From positions 1 to 7,445 of the forward strand of contig CAMWKA010000080.1 in assembly GCA_947174725.1 (NCBI GenBank): 7,445 nt of DNA, written 5' to 3'. Origin of the DNA: an uncultured Lachnospiraceae bacterium. GTDB lineage: Bacteria > Bacillota > Clostridia > Lachnospirales > Lachnospiraceae. This document shows positions 5,262-7,445 of this stretch, piece by piece. A model generated the notes under the pieces. The model had not been told where the DNA came from and did not search any database. It saw only the letters and a program-made list of their open reading frames with translations. Positions within the stretch are counted from its first letter, which is position 1; each line of letters begins with the position of its first letter. The position numbers were made by a program, and so were the translations under genes.

Positions 5262-6245
5262 ATGGCAGCAGACAGACGTCCGGAGGACATGAGCAGGATC
5301 ACTACGCCTGAATTGGCGGATGCGTTTATTGAGGAGCAAGTCAAAGAAGTACGTGCTCAGGTGGGTGACAAAAAGGTATTACTTGCGTTATCAGGAGGCG
5401 TGGATTCTTCCGTCGTGGCAGCGCTTTTGATCAAAGCAATTGGACAGCAGCTGGTGTGTGTACATGTAAATCACGGGCTTTTGCGTAAGGGCGAACCGGA
5501 GCAGGTGATCGAAGTGTTCCAAAATCAGATGAAAGCAAATCTGATCTATGTGGATGCAACAGACCGTTTTCTGGATAAGCTGGCAGGAGTTGACGAGCCG
5601 GAGAAAAAGAGAATGATTATTGGCAATGAGTTTATCGAGGTATTTGCAGAAGAAGCGCGGAAGCTGGATGGAATAGAGTTTCTTGCACAGGGAACGATCT
5701 GGCCTGATATTCTGGAAAGTGAGAAAGGCATCAAGGCGCATCATAACGCAGGCGGTCTGCCGGAGGATATGAAATTTGAACTGGTGGAACCGGTTAAGAT
5801 CCTGTTTAAAGATGAGGTGCGTGTTGTAGGAAAGCAGCTGGGGCTGCCTGATAATATGGTCTTTCGTCAGCCGTTCCCAGGTCCGGGACTGGGCGTTCGG
5901 TGTCCGGGTGCAATCACCCGCGACAGATTGGAAGCGGTACGTGAATCAGACGCGATCCTGCGGGAAGAATTTGCCAAGAATGGTTTGGAAGGTAAGGTAT
6001 GGCAGTATTTCACGGTAGTACCGGATTTTAAATCCACCGGCATCAAGGATGGGAAACGTGCCTTTGAGTGGTCCGTGATCATCCGTGCGGTCAATACCAC
6101 GGACGCCATGACGGCAACGGTAGAAAATATCCCATATGATCTCATGTGCCATCTGACAGAAAGGATCACTCATGAGGTGAAAGGCGTGAACAGAGTGCTT
6201 TATGACTTTACGCCAAAGCCGACGGGGACGATAGAGTTCGAATAA
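5262..6245 (+). CDS. guaA: GMP synthetase ATP-pyrophosphatase subunit/domain, no glutaminase domain
   Basis: Converts XMP to GMP using ATP and an amino donor, the last step of guanine nucleotide synthesis, in the cytoplasm. The 327-residue product (from ATG 5262; ATG 5256 would add two residues) contains the N-type ATP-pyrophosphatase P-loop SGGVDSS (44-50), the HHNAGGLPED segment (160-169), RQPFPGPGLGVR (202-213) and the dimerisation domain ending KPTGTIEFE. All are diagnostic of GMP synthetase. A typical bacterial GuaA is about 510-525 residues because a class-I glutamine amidotransferase domain precedes this part. That domain is absent, and no remnant is seen in the preceding 220 nt. The enzyme must therefore use free ammonia or a glutaminase subunit encoded elsewhere, as in archaeal two-subunit GMP synthetases, or be a second paralogue. 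The loop before HHNAGG also appears several residues shorter than in full-length clostridial GuaA as I remember it. It forms its own transcription unit between a structured leader and a terminator. Confidence 0.9.
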   Translation: MAADRRPEDMSRITTPELADAFIEEQVKEVRAQVGDKKVLLALSGGVDSSVVAALLIKAIGQQLVCVHVNHGLLRKGEPEQVIEVFQNQMKANLIYVDATDRFLDKLAGVDEPEKKRMIIGNEFIEVFAEEARKLDGIEFLAQGTIWPDILESEKGIKAHHNAGGLPEDMKFELVEPVKILFKDEVRVVGKQLGLPDNMVFRQPFPGPGLGVRCPGAITRDRLEAVRESDAILREEFAKNGLEGKVWQYFTVVPDFKSTGIKDGKRAFEWSVIIRAVNTTDAMTATVENIPYDLMCHLTERITHEVKGVNRVLYDFTPKPTGTIEFE

Positions 6246-6259
6246 TGCTAATAAAATAG

Positions 6260-6301
6260 ATAGAACCGGATATTACTGAAATTAATATCTGGTTCTATTT
6301 T
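6260..6301 (+). terminator. Intrinsic terminator of guaA
   Basis: A 16-bp stem pairs 6260-6275 with 6283-6298. There is one G-U pair (6268/6290) and a 7-nt loop. The strand runs on into TTTT at 6298-6301, then ATT. It lies 15 nt after the guaA stop codon and closes that unit. Confidence 0.88.
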
Positions 6302-6320
6302 ATTGCTACTAGCAAAGTTA

Positions 6321-6349
6321 TTGACTTTGGATTCTGTCGGCACTATAAT
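6321..6349 (+). promoter_or_regulatory. Promoter of cysK
   Basis: TTGACT at 6321-6326 and TATAAT at 6344-6349 are separated by the ideal 17 bp. Transcription would start near 6356, leaving about 45 nt of leader, too short for a T-box or a SAM riboswitch. I see no clear operator dyad. Confidence 0.88.
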
Positions 6350-6400
6350 TTCAAAAACATAAGTTTGTCAGGAAAATATTGAAAACGGAGGTAATAAATA

Positions 6401-7336
6401 ATGTCAGAGATCAAAGAAAGCGCGGTGGAACTGATTGGGGCAACTCCCTTGTTGCAATTAAACCGCTACATGGAAAAATCGGGAGTAACGGGAGCAAATA
6501 TCATAGCGAAGCTGGAATATCTGAATCCCGCCGGTTCCGTGAAAGACAGGGTAGCGCTGGCGATGATCGAGGATGCGGAAAAGAGCGGCAGATTAAAACC
6601 GGGTGCAACGATCATCGAGCCCACAAGCGGCAATACGGGTATCGGTCTGGCTTCGATTGCGGCAGTAAAGGGATATAAGGCGATCCTGACGCTTCCTGAT
6701 ACCATGAGCGTTGAGCGGAGAAATCTGTTAAAAGCGTATGGGGCGGAACTTGTTCTGACAGAAGGTGCGAAAGGTATGAAGGGCGCCATTGCAAAAGCGG
6801 AAGAATTACACAATGAGATAGAAGGATCCGTCATACTGGGGCAATTTGACAATCCGGCCAATTCGGCGATTCATAGAGCAACGACGGGACCTGAGATCTG
6901 GCGGCAGACGGATGGCAAAGTGGATATTTTTGTTGCAGGCGTCGGCACCGGCGGCACGGTTACCGGTGTGGGAGAATATTTAAAAGAACAAAATCCGGAT
7001 ATAACGGTTGTCGCGGTGGAGCCGAAAGGAAGTCCGGTGCTTTCTCAAAATACTGCGGGCCCGCATAAGATACAGGGAATCGGTGCAGGTTTTGTACTGT
7101 CGATCCTGAATACTAAGATATATGATGAGGTCATCACGATTGAAAATGAAGATGCGTTTGCCGAGGGTCGCGCGTTTGCGTTGACGGAAGGAATCATTGT
7201 AGGGATTTCCTCGGGAGCTGCATTAAAGGCAGCAGTCCTGCTGGCGCAGAGACCGGAAAATGCCGGAAAGAATATCGTGGTACTGCTTCCGGATTCGGGG
7301 GACAGATACCTTTCAACGCCGATGTTTGCGGGATAG
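6401..7336 (+). CDS. cysK: Cysteine synthase A (O-acetylserine sulfhydrylase)
   Basis: A cytoplasmic PLP enzyme that makes L-cysteine from O-acetyl-L-serine and sulfide. The 311-residue length is normal for the family. The motifs are all present in order: NPAGSVKDR (42-50) with PLP-binding Lys48; the substrate loop TSGNTG (75-80); QFDNPAN (148-154); the PLP-phosphate loop GTGGT (182-186); GISSGAA (268-274) with the serine that contacts the PLP ring nitrogen; and the C-terminal [10 protein letters not shown] (297-306). The start is supported by GGAGG at 6387-6391, 9 nt before ATG. It is monocistronic, with its own promoter and a strong terminator. There is no serine acetyltransferase (cysE) next to it, so CysK-CysE complex control cannot be judged here. 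The sequence fits CysK better than cystathionine beta-synthase, which carries extra domains. CysM remains a minor alternative. Confidence 0.96.
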   Translation: MSEIKESAVELIGATPLLQLNRYMEKSGVTGANIIAKLEYLNPAGSVKDRVALAMIEDAEKSGRLKPGATIIEPTSGNTGIGLASIAAVKGYKAILTLPDTMSVERRNLLKAYGAELVLTEGAKGMKGAIAKAEELHNEIEGSVILGQFDNPANSAIHRATTGPEIWRQTDGKVDIFVAGVGTGGTVTGVGEYLKEQNPDITVVAVEPKGSPVLSQNTAGPHKIQGIGAGFVLSILNTKIYDEVITIENEDAFAEGRAFALTEGIIVGISSGAALKAAVLLAQRPENAGKNIVVLLPDSGDRYLSTPMFAG

Positions 7337-7353
7337 GATAATGGAACTGTTGG

Positions 7354-7399
7354 AAATGCACTTTCAATGTCAGGGAGCTGATATTGAAAGTGCATTTTT
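7354..7399 (+). terminator. Very strong intrinsic terminator of cysK
   Basis: A perfect 15-bp stem, 7354-7368 with 7383-7397, continues through one G-U pair (7369/7382) into TCAG/CTGA (7370-7373, 7378-7381). The result is a 20-bp rod with a GGAG loop (7374-7377). The tract TTTTT (7395-7399) follows, its first residues also pairing at the stem base. Confidence 0.93.
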
Positions 7400-7428
7400 A
7401 AAATAAAGATTGCAAAAATTTTCAAATA

Positions 7429-7434
7429 TTGACA
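7429..7434 (+). promoter_or_regulatory. Possible -35 box of the next gene, cut by the window end
   Basis: TTGACA stands alone in AT-rich DNA after the cysK terminator. A -10 at 17 bp spacing would start near 7452, beyond the window, so the promoter cannot be confirmed. Confidence 0.25.
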
Positions 7435-7445
7435 TAACTAAATAT

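Noticed and set aside
5042..5311. An 89-codon + strand frame between the SEDS gene and guaA
   Set aside because: There is no ribosome binding site before its ATG, it reads through both arms of the long palindrome and the other hairpins, overlaps guaA out of frame, and its translation resembles no known protein. The region is better explained as promoter plus structured leader.
6379..6678. A 99-codon + strand frame starting before cysK
   Set aside because: It overlaps the start of cysK in another frame, with no protein-like composition. cysK has all family motifs and a proper ribosome binding site.

Overview
The window reads as chromosomal DNA from a low-to-mid GC anaerobic Firmicute, most likely of the Lachnospiraceae/Clostridia. 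I infer this from the protein styles: a PAS-rich soluble hybrid kinase of the type common in that family, a PadR-led membrane-protein operon, and GMP synthetase and cysteine synthase sequences of clostridial flavour. It also has AGGAGG-type ribosome binding sites and TTGACA/TATAAT promoters. All recognisable genes are on the + strand. I see no rRNA, tRNA, CRISPR array, transposase or phage gene.

Layout. (1) Positions 42-3203 hold a large hybrid sensor histidine kinase with two C-terminal receiver domains, the first of which has lost its phosphoacceptor. A clean intrinsic terminator follows. (2) Positions 3275-5038 hold an AT-richer two-gene operon with its own promoter. A small PadR-family repressor is followed 3 nt later by a ten-helix SEDS (FtsW/RodA-like) membrane protein carrying an N-terminal PadR-associated helical prefix domain. 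Three copies of a 17-bp motif cover the promoter and reach the ribosome binding site, so the repressor very probably controls its own operon. (3) Positions 5039-5261 are non-coding but highly structured. An extended -10 promoter abuts a 20-bp-stem hairpin, followed by a possible three-way-junction fold with a competing alternative hairpin. (4) Positions 5262-6245 encode a GMP synthetase made only of the ATP-pyrophosphatase and dimerisation parts, with no glutamine amidotransferase domain, and end at a terminator. (5) Positions 6321-7399 hold cysteine synthase (cysK) with a near-consensus promoter and a very strong terminator.

How the genes relate. The terminators and promoters divide the window into separate transcription units: kinase, PadR-SEDS, guaA and cysK. 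The only obvious functional pairing is PadR with the SEDS protein, which I infer to be a cell-envelope sensing or response module. The kinase has no response regulator with an output domain beside it. The best candidates for something undescribed are the structured leader before guaA, the PadR/prefix-domain/SEDS operon with its triple operator, and the kinase's degenerate first receiver.
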